Assembly (NCBI GenBank): GCA_001599975.1 | Contig: BCIO01000002.1 | Location: 1,674,001-1,738,000 of the forward strand | Length of the DNA: 64,000 nt | Direction: 5' to 3' | DNA from: Cystobasidiopsis lactophilus | Taxonomy: Eukaryota > Basidiomycota > Agaricostilbomycetes > Agaricostilbales > Chionosphaeraceae | Part shown: piece by piece, positions 1 to 9,859 of the stretch | Layout: every line of letters begins with the position of its first letter | Numbering within the stretch: the stretch's first letter is position 1 | Notes under the pieces: generated by a model | Told to the model about the DNA's origin: nothing | The model's input: only the letters and a program-made list of their open reading frames with translations | Databases searched by the model: none | Translations under genes and position numbers: made by a program

Positions 1-3000
1 TCACACCAATTTGGAGGTAAGAGTACGACAGCATCGAGGCGTCCACCAAGCGCTCGCCGTCAGGAGCTCCAATCGTAGTCCAGCTGCTCTCGCGGCTCAG
101 GTTGGAGACTCTTCGCCATGAAGACAGCTCAGACGTACTTCTTTCGGAAATAGAGGTTCATCTTGCGACCGATGGGGGTCTTTTTGGACGAGCTGCTCTC
201 CAAGTCTTGAGCGCCACGGGCGTGCGCCGCCAGTCTCCGTTTCTTCGCGATACTCTCTGCAATCAAAGGCGCGGGTCAGTCGGCTCAAAAGCTACGATAA
301 AATGATTTTTACCTTTGGTGACCGGCAAGCGAGGCTGGGCAGACATCAAGCTTTCCTCGCTCTCGGGCACATCCCAAGCAAATGACAAGGCGGCAAGCAG
401 TTCAAAGCCAAGATCCTGATGAAAGGTGGATTATTAAGCCTGATTGTACGCTAGTACAGAGATTCGCTCACGATGATCAAGATTAGGACGGCAGAGAGCG
501 GCAGAGGGATGGGGACGGCCACGAATAGGAGCTGGGGCAAGATTTCTGGGACCGAATGCGAGATGGTGTATTGCTTGAAACTTGAAGGTAAACCAGAGTA
601 ATTCGTCTGGCAGCAAATGTCCAACTCACAATAGAGCGTTTCAGATTAATGAAAATCTGGCGGCCTTCTCGGACACCGTCCACAATGGAAGCAAAATTGT
701 CATCCATCAAGATCATGTTGGCTGCAGGAATAAAGTCAGACAGCCTCGTGAAGCAAGAGCAGACGACGCGCCTGCTTCTTTCGAGACGTCCGCGCCTTCA
801 CAAGAACGTTAGTGCGCGACCATAGGCAAAGGGAGGAGGGACAACCGACCCGAAGTGTTCATGCTGATACCCAAATCAGCAGCCTTCAGAGCCGCCGAAT
901 CGTTAACGCCATCGCCAATGAAGCCGACGACATGACCCAAATCTCGGGCTCGCTCCACGATCTGCAACTTGTCCTTGGGCCTGCGTGCACGGCAGCTCGT
1001 GTAAGTCAATTATGAAGTCTTCATTGAAGGTAAACGCACGAAGTCCGAGCAAACACAATCTCCTGTTTCTGTAAGAGGACGTCCCATTGGTGATCGGTCA
1101 TGGAGTCGAGCTCGTCGCCTGTGACCACCGCTGCTGATGTTTCACTGTCCGCGATGTCGGCCAGTGATCTGCCGCTCTTGATGGCCAGAGAGGATTTTGT
1201 GTCGCCAGTGACTAAGCCTATCTTGCGAGCTACAGCCTCCGCGGTGACATGAGAGTCGCCACTGATCATGACCGTCTGGATGCCAGCAGTCTTGAGCTTG
1301 AAGATGGCGTCGGCGACCCCTTCTTTTGGAGCATCCTCGAGGCTTATCAATCCCAGGAAGCACAGGCCGGTAGTGGGCAGGGACTGCGCTTTTGACAATT
1401 CTTCTGCAGTGGCGTCCGATTCCAACGGCAGCTGGGCACACCCAATGACACGGTGACCTTGCTCGCCCAAAGACTGGAACGCAGCGTTGAACGATTCGGT
1501 GAAAGTGGTGGTGATGGGTCGAGTTTCGCCGTCGACTAGGTAGGTTGTGCAGCGCGCCAGAACTCTTTCTGGTGCACCTTTCATCAGAAGAGTGAGCTCG
1601 CCAGTGGCATGCGGGCGGTCCACGACTGAGACGGCGAACTTGTTGGTCGAGTTGAAAGGCACGCTGAAAACCGTGTTGTGCTTCTCTCGGATGGCGTCGT
1701 AGTCCAGATTGGCGCCAGCGAATTTGGTTAGGCCAATGTCAGTGGCGTCACCCCAAATCGTGCGCTCCTTGAATGTGACGTCGTACCGGTCGAACTTGAT
1801 GTTGGAACAAAGGGTGCAGGTGAGCAACAGCTCGTGAACGCCAGGAGCAGTGCGTCGGAACGAGATTGTTCCGGCTTGGCCCTCTTCCAAGGCCATGGGC
1901 AAGCCGCTGCCGGTCCAAAGGGTCGACACGGTCATAACATTTTGCGTCAGAGTGCCGGCTGGGAAAACAGTCAGACGACGTCAAACTAGAGGGGACTCCG
2001 ACTGACTTTTGTCGGTGCAAAGCATGGTCAGGGCCCCTAAGGTCTCCACTGAAGTCAGGTCCTTGACCATAACATTCCTTTTAGCCAGTCTCCGGGCGGC
2101 GATTCCGAGCAGAGTGGTTATGGTGGCCGGCAGTCCTTCGGGCAGAAACGCAGCCAGGATGCTGATCGTGAAGATGACGATCGACGCGGGGTGGCTTTTG
2201 CCGTACGTTGCAGCGACAGCGATGGCCAGGAAGACGACAGAGGCTAACGTGATGGCTCAGGCTCCTGTGGCAAAACAGGCCAAGAGAATGCTTACCGATG
2301 ACCGCTATGCACGAGACGTACTTGATGAACAGGTGCGTCTCTTGGGTTAGCAAGCTGTCCTTCTTTGGTTGTTGATCTGACCTCGTGCTTAGAGCCAGAT
2401 TCCACGTCAAACGCGACAAAGAGAAGGCACGCACTGGTAGACTTTGCAAAGCTGCCCATGTAGGTCCGGTCGCCTGTACGAATGACGATCCCGTAGGCTT
2501 CGCCAGACACAACAGCGGTCGAGCTGAAAAGCAGGTTTTCGGCCTCAACGGCGCGCCCTTCGGCGCCTTCGACGATTGCTCTTCGGCTTTGCGGTGCGGT
2601 TTCGCCAGTGAGCGTGGACATGTCGACCTTCAAATCGACCGCATAGATGATGTACAGGTCGGCAGGCACTTTGTCGCCCAGCTTCACGAAAACGACGTCG
2701 CCCGTCACGAGCTCGCGAGCCGCCACTGTGAACATTTGGCCGTCCCTGATGACTTTACTGTTGACCGGCATGATGGAGAGGAACGAGGCCAAAAGGGAGT
2801 CGGCCTTGTGCGCTTGATAGAACTCCACAAATGCGTTGAGAAAGGCGACAACGAGGAGGAAGGCTCCCATCCATTCGCTCGATTTGTTGTCCTGAAAGTC
2901 CAGCTTCAAAAGGACTGGGCATCGTGGCTCAGCATCGCCATTCGCCGACAAAGACAGAAGCTCTTACCATATTCTAGGATACCCGAGGTGATCAGGAGGA

Positions 3001-3364
3001 TGTTGAAAATGGAGAAGAGGCAGTCCAAATATTTCAACAGAGGTGACCGCCTTTTGGGCGGAGTGAGCTCGTTGAAGCCGTCCCGTTGGCGAGCAGCAGC
3101 TTCAGCACATGGAAGTCCTCGAGACGCGTATGGCCGCTCTCTGTCAACCAGCGTCCGGTGAAGCTGAGCGACCAGCTCGGGCGTTTGGGTGTGCTCCATG
3201 GTGGCCTCGCTCGATGCAGAGGAGCGTCTTCGAGCTTCTGGCAGATCGTCCATCTTCACATCTTGCTTCAGGTCAAAGTCGAGGTCAGACGTGTCGCTCT
3301 GCAGTGTGTGAAAGCCCAAGTCGGACGGCGCCCGGTTGAGCAAGATGGGGATGGCGCTCGCCAT
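1..3364 (-). CDS. ACU: Fungal Na/K-ATPase-like P-type cation pump (ACU type), 3' end beyond window
   Basis: A P2C-type P-type ATPase, the family that moves Na+ or K+ across a membrane with ATP; fungal members are called ACU (alkali cation uptake). Read leftward from ATG 3364, it shows the cation-ATPase N-terminal region and first membrane segments (about 2970-3230), the A-domain loop read as TGET near 2600, PEGLPAT near 2140, the phosphorylation motif DKTGTLTQN, KGAPE near 1570 in the nucleotide domain, GDGVND near 905, and C-terminal membrane segments near 490-560. The DKTGTLT motif is split by a 48-bp intron (1959-2006) inside the Thr codon; at least eight introns are visible. The last visible codons ([16 protein letters not shown]) match the loop before the late membrane helices, so the rest of the C-terminus lies left of base 1. 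The usual TGES is TGET here. Direction of transport is inferred from family only. Confidence 0.92.
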
Positions 3365-3769
3365 CCTTGGTTGTTGAACACCGAGCTCAATGTGCTTTCT
3401 GTATGTAAATCCATTGCTTCCTGACTTTCTGCGGAAAGCAAACTAGAAAGCGCGAGTGGCCGCAAAAGGCAAAAAGAGCAGAATGCCATTGCAGGCTGGA
3501 ACGCCACCTCATCCGCCCGTGACCTTGGTGTGAGCTGTCGTGGGCTGCGTCTGCCTCACTGGAGGCATGCAATGTGTGTTGTGGCTGGCCAACAGCTGTG
3601 GGCCATGTACCACCACGAGTGACTTCAGGCTGCGCGGCTGCGCCACCTGTCCAAAGGAAAGGATTCAACTGTTCTTGCCTCCTTATTCCCACCTCCTGCA
3701 CAGCATCTTGACGAGAACGACGGAAGCAACGAGGGCCGCCGACACGATTGAAATGATCCCACAGCCATC
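3365..3769. other. Intergenic, divergent promoter region
   Basis: About 405 bp between the divergent starts of the P-type ATPase and the MYND-finger gene. It must hold both promoters. Short open frames here have no recognisable domain and I see no RNA gene or repeat. Confidence 0.6.
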
Positions 3770-4888
3770 ATGAGTTCTCCCGAGTGGCGACCGGATTCGC
3801 CAGTCGAGCAACCGGACGGCACGCTTCGGTGCAAATTGCATGGACTCGAGGTTTGTGGCAAGTGCTGCTGCGACTACACCTTCATGCGCGAGATGGCTCC
3901 GCCGAAGAAGCCTAAGAAGCACCCTGCCAAAGCCACGCCGGTTTCTGCCCCTGCGCCCCCAGCTTGTATCAATGGCTGCTCCCAAGTTCCCTCTGCGCAG
4001 TGTGCTGGATGCAGCGTAGGCAAGATTGTTGAAGACCTTGATACCTGGATGCTCATCGGAAGCGGGAATCGCAGGCTGTCAGCTATTGCTCCCGCGATCA
4101 CCAGAAAGCCGACTGGAAACGTCACAAGCCCATCTGCGCGCAGATCAAACAGCAAAAGGCTCTGAACAACAAACTGGCCGCCATCTTGTCCCGATCGTTC
4201 ACCATGGTTACGCTTTGGGGAGACCAACCCTTGACCGACCTCGCTCAATTGGTCCCGCTCGAGAAGTACAAGCTGACGTGGCAACGAGAGGGAGCGTCGG
4301 AAGAAGAGATTTTCAAGTGGCGAGGAACGGAAGGCGCACAGCACGGCAGTGACATTGGACCGGTCTCGGGCGCCCACCCTGTCAGCTCGTGCTCCCTCGC
4401 GGATTCGATTGACAGTTTCGACACGCCGATCCCGTCGCAGAGCCCATTCGCCCCCAACATCACCTTTTCAGGCTTTCCCGACCACACCGTCTTGAATGCA
4501 GGCGGATTGCACGAATTGGCGCGAGTGGCTGACCAGGACTCCTTCTTCGGTCCAGCTGTAAGTTGTTCCAGCTTGAGGAAGATAGGATACCTTGAAGCTC
4601 TTCCTTTGAGCTTAACTACTTGGAGTATGGCACGATCCTCCCGTGGCGCCCTTGCTCTTGCTTTGGGAAACCATCTACACTTGTGCCCGCCTTTTTCAAG
4701 AAAGGCCGCGAGGCCTGGGATCCCTTGTTCAAACGAGCACTGGTGGGTGTCTCATCTAGGTCCGCCCATCGCACGGCACCGCCTGACGCCTTCTGCGATT
4801 TCAGGCCAATTCGTTGGACGTGGACTGCATGTTTGTTAAGACGGGCAAGTGCCTTGCTGGCGCCCAGTGTCCGTTCAAACACCCTTGA
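3770..4888 (+). CDS. MYND-finger plus CCCH zinc-finger protein
   Basis: Protein with an N-terminal cysteine-rich segment (CKLHGLEVCGKCCCDY), a MYND zinc finger, and a short C-terminal CCCH finger. Four exons can be joined: 3770-4015, 4075-4557, 4611-4742 and 4805-4888. The first splice restores the MYND pattern, giving CAGCSAVSYCSRDHQKADW and then the final H-x3-C (HKPIC). The last exon reads C-x7-C-x5-C-x3-H just before the stop (CMFVKTGKCLAGAQCPFKH), a possible RNA-binding CCCH finger. Between them lies about 200 residues with no domain I know. MYND fingers bind proline-rich partners, so a scaffold or regulatory role is likely, but the actual job is unknown. It converges on MUS81, with 82 bp between the stop codons. 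Confidence 0.8.
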
Positions 4889-4970
4889 ATTCCCATTAGT
4901 TGTCTTCACGGACCCTATCCCATTGTTCAATCTAGGCTACTTGCTCCCAACTCGCGCTTTGACCCCTCCC

Positions 4971-7900
4971 TCAGCCTGCGTAAGATCGCTGAGTCCAGAT
5001 GTTCCACGTATCCTCCGACAGCTTCTGCTTGATGCCACGCGAGCTATCTTTCCCAGCTGTATAGAGGAACGAGCCCATGTGTAAGAGAGTCTAATCCGAA
5101 ACATAGAAATAAAGCTCACCCGTGTCCATGATCCAAGTGGCGCCAGTGTTCTTCTTGCGCTTCTTCGCGGGCTGGGATGCAGGCTCCTCGTTCTCCTCTT
5201 GAATGCGGCGGGCTTGAATGGCCTCCCAGAAAGCGATGGGAGTGGGCCACTGCTGAATGAAGGCTTCAACCTTCTCCGCCGAGAAGTGGACTTGGGCGAA
5301 CATCATGGACGCGAACTCGGTCCTGACGGTGCGCTGCTTGGCATTGAACTCTTGGTAGGCGGCGTACGTTGGCAAGATGGTCTCGGGCGCCTTGGTGCTC
5401 CGCAGCTCTTCGAGTTGGCCCAAATAGACCTTGCGATTCGTTTGGCAATTGCGGATGCCGTAGATCGTCTTGTTCTGGAGCCCAGTCAGTTGGTCGTCCA
5501 AATTGAAGACAGCCTGTGAGAACACGTCTTACCGAGTACAGCTGTCTGACGACCTCCGTCAATCGCCTCAGGTGGGCGGCGCCTTTGACCGTGCTTTCGA
5601 CCTCGAAGCATATGAAGCCATCCATGACCTGGGTTTGGCTCTTGACGGTCCACTGCAAGCGAGCCAGATCAGCCTGGACTTTGACACACGACAGCGGGGC
5701 AAAACTTGCGATAGCCTGTTCCCAATTTTCCTTTGGCGTGTGCGTGTTCTCGAGCAAGTAATAGAGTCGCGTGAGGCCAGAGCTCTTCATTCGGATCTTT
5801 TGCTCGTCGTATCGCTCGCCCTTCCTGCAGCGAGTTTTAGTGCGCCGAAGCGGGTTTGGAGCAACGAGAATCGGCCACTTACAGGCTCGAAACCAAATCG
5901 TCAAGACGCTTCCTCTCCACAGCTCCGTCCAGCACAATTTCATCGGCCTCCGAGTTGCCAGACGAGCCCATGCGTCTCGCCACCCTGCGCGACTTCCTTG
6001 AGCAACGACAAGCGAAACGGGCGCGCGGCACTCACCAGATAGCATCTGCAACGGCTAAAGGTCGAGCCTCCACGGCCACGCCTACTTTTTGCAGGTTGTT
6101 GATGATTTCTCGCTCGCGGTGGTCCACAACGAGCAGCACTTCATAGTCCGATGGTCGCATGCAGACCAGATCCGAAGCCTGAAGCCTGGACGCGGCGGGC
6201 ACAGAGGGTTGTGAGCGGTAGCTGACGGTCTGGCGTTCTCGAACGGCGTTTTGAAGGTCGTCCTCGGTCGCCGAAGCCGAGGAAACACCACTGAAGCCAA
6301 CATCGTCAAGAGAGCGCTTCTTGGGCACTGACCGACCCGCAGCCGGTGGAGCAGACGCAGAATGCTTCAAAGGCGGCTTGGGCGCTGGCGCGGCCTTCGG
6401 CACGGAGGGTGCAGACCGCACCTTGGCAGCAGCGGAGAAGCCGGGCGCTATGGCGTTGACTTTGGTGTGTGGGATGAAACCAAACTCTGTTGGGCCTTCG
6501 GGGCCAGAGCCGTGGGACCGCCTCTTGTTTGTGATGTAGCGGGCGATAGGGTGCGAGGCCTGGCTTGAGCGAAATTCGATCCGGAACAACGTCCGGTTTG
6601 CGTCATCGAGCTGAATATCTGCGCTTGACGAAGCGCTGACGCGATGGCCGTCGTCGTCGATGAACCAATATTCGAACGCGTCCGATGTCGAGGCGGGCGG
6701 CTCGGCCGCGCTGCTCTTGCTGGTGGAGCTCGCGGCAGGCCGGCTGTTGAAGTCTTTGAGCTGACCTGCAGGTCGAGTGGAGGATGTGCTCGACGTCGCA
6801 GAAGCCCGATAGGCGTCGGTCCCCTTAGCAGCTTTGAAGCCGGCCGAAGAACCCGCATGACTTCTCTTGAGCGCGGCTTCGAGCTCTTCGTCTTCGGTCA
6901 ACTTGATCTGAGAGTTTTCGACCATCTTGGGGAGGGGGAACAAGTCGAGGGCCGCGTTCGCAGCTGCGGAGTGGGCGATCTTCAGGCCTTTGGTTGTTAG
7001 CGAGTAGGACGAGGGCACGTCGGCGGCGGTAAGCAGGCGCCTCTTAGTGAGACTCGCTATAGCCTTCGAGGACCAGTTCGGCTTGGTGTCGGTGGCCGTT
7101 GAAGGGTCGTAAAAGGCTTCAGCGAACGCCACCAAATCGGTGGAAGGCATGCTTTCTTCGGCCCAGTTCTGGCGGTCCCCATCTCTCACTTTTGAGTAGA
7201 GCGCCAGAAGGAGAGCGGACTCTGCGGATCCGACGGCAGGCACCAGGTTGGCCGACACGGGCGGCGGGCCGAAAGAGGCGTGGCGAGACTTGTCGAGGTC
7301 TGCCAGGACGCTGGACTTGGTCTTGCTGCTATCCAGCTCATCCAGAAGGCGCGATCGGGCACACGGTCTAGCGACGTCGGCATCCGAAGAACTCGCCGAG
7401 CGGCTGCCGTTGCCGCCCAATGTGTGCCCGCTGTCTGACGACCTCGGAGGCGGGACGAACAGGTTGGGCTGCGAGCCGAATGAGTTGTCGTTGAAGTCTG
7501 GGACAGGATCGAAGTCCGACATGGAGAAGACAGGCTGTGAAGCGGCGGCCGTCTTCAGGGGCCGCTTGGCAGGCGGTGGTGGACGCTGTGGCGGCGAGGC
7601 CGCACCTCCTGAATCTCCTCCTCTCGCGCGCTTCCGAAGACCCGCTTCAATCTTTTGGATGGTCCCTTTGCCGACTTTGTCAAGCTTGATGGCTTCCGCT
7701 GGCCTGGTGAAAGTCTCGGCTGTTTAATTGAACAGGCGCGTCAGAGATTGAGCAGCCTCCCCATCCCGTAGCAGTAGGTGCTCACGGCATTTTTTGAAGC
7801 TGTTGATGGCCTATGAAGCGTACAGATGCACGTTAACGCGTGGTTCAAGCACAGAAGCTCCGCAACGCGAGGGCTCACCTTTCTCAAATTTTTATGGGCG

Positions 7901-8048
7901 TAGCCTTCTGGGTCCCGCTCAAACAGCTTGTCGTATCTGAAGCCAAATGGTCAGTTTCGTTCTCAGAGGCCTTGCTGGGAACAGAAGCGCACTCTTCTTC
8001 AAGGATCTCAATCCACTCCGGATTGCCGGGTTGGATGCGCGGAGGCAT
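4971..8048 (-). CDS. MUS81: Crossover-junction endonuclease MUS81
   Basis: Catalytic subunit of the Mus81-Mms4/Eme1 structure-selective nuclease, which cuts branched DNA at stalled forks and recombination intermediates in the nucleus. The N-terminal helix-hairpin-helix domain is spread over short 5' exons (7630-8048: NPEWIEILEEEYDKLF, then INSFKKCP, then KVGKGTIQKIEAGL), so the start is ATG 8048, upstream of the large open frame that begins at 7522. A long low-complexity middle is followed by a winged-helix-like region and the ERCC4 nuclease domain (VLLVVDHREREII, VADAIWVAR, VERKRLDDL). The C-terminal HhH pair includes the segment HFSAEKVEAFIQQWPTP. A 63-bp intron (5057-5119) joins the last exon, whose tail (IKQKLSEDTWNIW) fits the usual Mus81 end. 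The Gly of the usual VGD motif is Ala here; the acidic residue and the ERKx3D motif are intact. Confidence 0.95.
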
Positions 8049-8369
8049 AGTGAATTAATTCTGGGCCTTCAGGGCTCAGGGGTATCTTCTTGACCTTCAA
8101 TTCGTTGCTGCTGAAAGCCTGGAAAGAGCGGACGGTACAGGTGCCAGCGGCGATCGGCAGCGATGGGATTTGTTTGTTGATGTCCACCTGAATCGCTGTC
8201 CACCGTGGAACAGGGCGTGCAAGAATCGCTGCGCCGGCGGCTGGCGTTGTAGTTCAAGGCACAAAGCTCGGAAACAGCACCAACAGAGCACAGATTGAAG
8301 ACAAACTGATGGCGGACTAGGCGAGAGAGCAGGCACGCAGCTTGATCCTGAACCAAACCAAGCTCACTT
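8049..8369. other. Intergenic, MUS81/CBP3 divergent promoter
   Basis: 321 bp between the divergent starts of MUS81 and CBP3. An antisense open frame covers it but has no domain and mirrors CBP3 coding sequence further right, so I treat it as a shadow. No RNA gene or repeat seen. Confidence 0.55.
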
Positions 8370-9400
8370 ATGGCACTTGCTCGATCCTCTCGTGCCTCCG
8401 CGTCTGTCCTCCTGCGCAGCACAAGACCGGCTGTCCTCCAATCCGTGCGATGTGTGGCCACTGAGACCGCCCAGCCTTCAAGTGCAAGTGCAAGCGCACC
8501 AGCTCGCCAGCCGCCCAATCGCTTGCTCAAGGGCGTCGCCAAGCTGCTAGGCTGTACGCCATTGCCCTGTTCCCTTAGTCTAACGTGCCTCAGACCTGCT
8601 TGATAGACTCGGCACCCCACACCACCGCCGTGCGGTCGACTAATTTTTACTACAACATTTTGGCAGAGCAGGCTCGCCTGGACGCCGATTTTTGGTATGG
8701 CGGTAAGGCTCCGAGGCTCTCTCTGTGTGCCCACCAGGTGCCTGATGCTTGTTGCGCAGACTGCCGCTTGCCGCAATCGTTTCAAGCCTGGTTCCAAATC
8801 ACCAATTTGTACATCTACCTTTTGACAACCCGCTTCCGCGCCTTGTCGCCGCCTCTGGGCCGCTACTTTATGCAGGAGCTCATTAATCACTTTTTCATCG
8901 ACGCCGAATATCGAATGCAGTCCGATTACGAGATCAAGCAATCCCGGATCATCAAGGATACTTTGAAGACCATGCTGGCCCAACACCACGGTTCAACGCT
9001 GGCCTACGACGAAGGGCTGATCCGAGGAGATGCGGTTTTGGCAGCGGCGTTGTGGAGGAACATCTTTGGAGCAGGCTGGGGCGAGGGCATGGCGGGCGTG
9101 GAAGGGAAAAAGGCACCGCGCCGGTCCAGCAAGCCCGCCGATCTGGCCGCCACCCCTCAGTTCGAGATGCAGTCACCACCGCCCGAGGAAGTGGTGGAGG
9201 AAGGTGGCGAAGAGGGGATGGACCAGACGCAAATCATCTTCCGCCAGACCCAGTTCGCCGTGGTGCTCGAGCGGCTCGTACGATACGTCCGATCGGAAAC
9301 AGCCCGCCTGGACAAGCTCTCCGACTCCATCGTGGCCGACGGCCCAGCCCAGAATGCGCCCCTGGTCATTCAGTTCGCCCCCTTGAGCTCCCGCACCTGA
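8370..9400 (+). CDS. CBP3: Cytochrome bc1 assembly chaperone Cbp3
   Basis: Mitochondrial chaperone (UQCC1/Cbp3 family) that with Cbp6 helps cytochrome b synthesis and assembly of complex III. The first about 55 residues are rich in Arg, Ser and Ala and look like a mitochondrial presequence. The ubiquinol-cytochrome c chaperone domain is clear: LPQSFQAWFQITNLYIYLL, then FMQELINHFFIDAEYRM, then TLAYDEGLIRGDAVLAAALW. Three exons: 8370-8553, 8607-8702 and 8760-9400; the first splice gives KLLGYSAPHTTAVRSTNFYY, typical of the family, and shows that the nearby in-frame-looking TAG lies in the intron. The C-terminal part after residue 180 is an acidic insert and helix. Its last 31 bases overlap the antisense end of RCF1. 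Confidence 0.93.
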
Positions 9401-9829
9401 TCGGTGATTGACAACGCTTGCGATTTGCTGCTTTCCTTTGTAATCTTGTCCTTGTATGGATTGGGCATGGGCGGGTATCGAACGCTGTTCAGCTCTTGCG
9501 CTTGCTTCTCTTTCCTCCGAGAGTCCGCATAGAAGACGGTCCCTCCCAACGCCGCCACTACAGTCGCCGCCTGAGCTCCCACACGCCAGCGCAGCCAGAC
9601 GTTGAACTGTGCCCGATCGCCCTTGCGCATCGAGTTGGAAGCCAGAACCAAAGCTACAACGGTGGCTGCACACCCTGCATGCCCAAAGCCTTGATGAGCG
9701 AATTCGATGGAGAGGCAAATCTCGAGGCGATGGCTCACCAATGGGCACAAGAGGCTCCTCCATAAACTTTCGCTTTGCCCTTTCCTTGCTAGATTCGGCA
9801 GCCGGTGGGGTGTAGGACTCGTCCGACAT
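9370..9829 (-). CDS. RCF1: Respiratory supercomplex factor Rcf1 (HIG1 domain)
   Basis: Small mitochondrial inner-membrane protein of the HIG1 family that links complexes III and IV and tunes cytochrome oxidase. Two exons: from ATG 9829 to 9739, then about 9674 down to the stop at 9370. Joined, they read KRKFMEEPLVPIG then CAATVVALVLA, followed by KGDRAQFNVWLRWRVGAQ, the hallmark (I/V)-R-x-x-R-like QFN..LR.R..AQ box of HIG1 proteins, and a second membrane helix (TVVAALGGTVFYA). The tail is charged and short. The start codon is only 30 bp from the SSZ1 start on the other strand, and the stop lies inside the last codons of CBP3. Its neighbour CBP3 also acts on the respiratory chain. Confidence 0.92.
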
Positions 9830-9859
9830 TTTTTGCACTTTGGAGCACAACCAAGAAAA
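9830..9859. promoter_or_regulatory. 30-bp gap between divergent RCF1 and SSZ1 starts
   Basis: Only 30 bp separate the two start codons. Each gene's transcription start must either fall in this gap or inside the other gene, so the 5' untranslated regions or promoters overlap. Both ATGs have A-rich upstream contexts (AAAAATG), which supports them as starts. Confidence 0.7.

Noticed and set aside
8069-8989. 306-codon open frame on the minus strand
   Set aside because: It is antisense to CBP3, has no domain and no exon signals, while the plus strand encodes a clear family protein.
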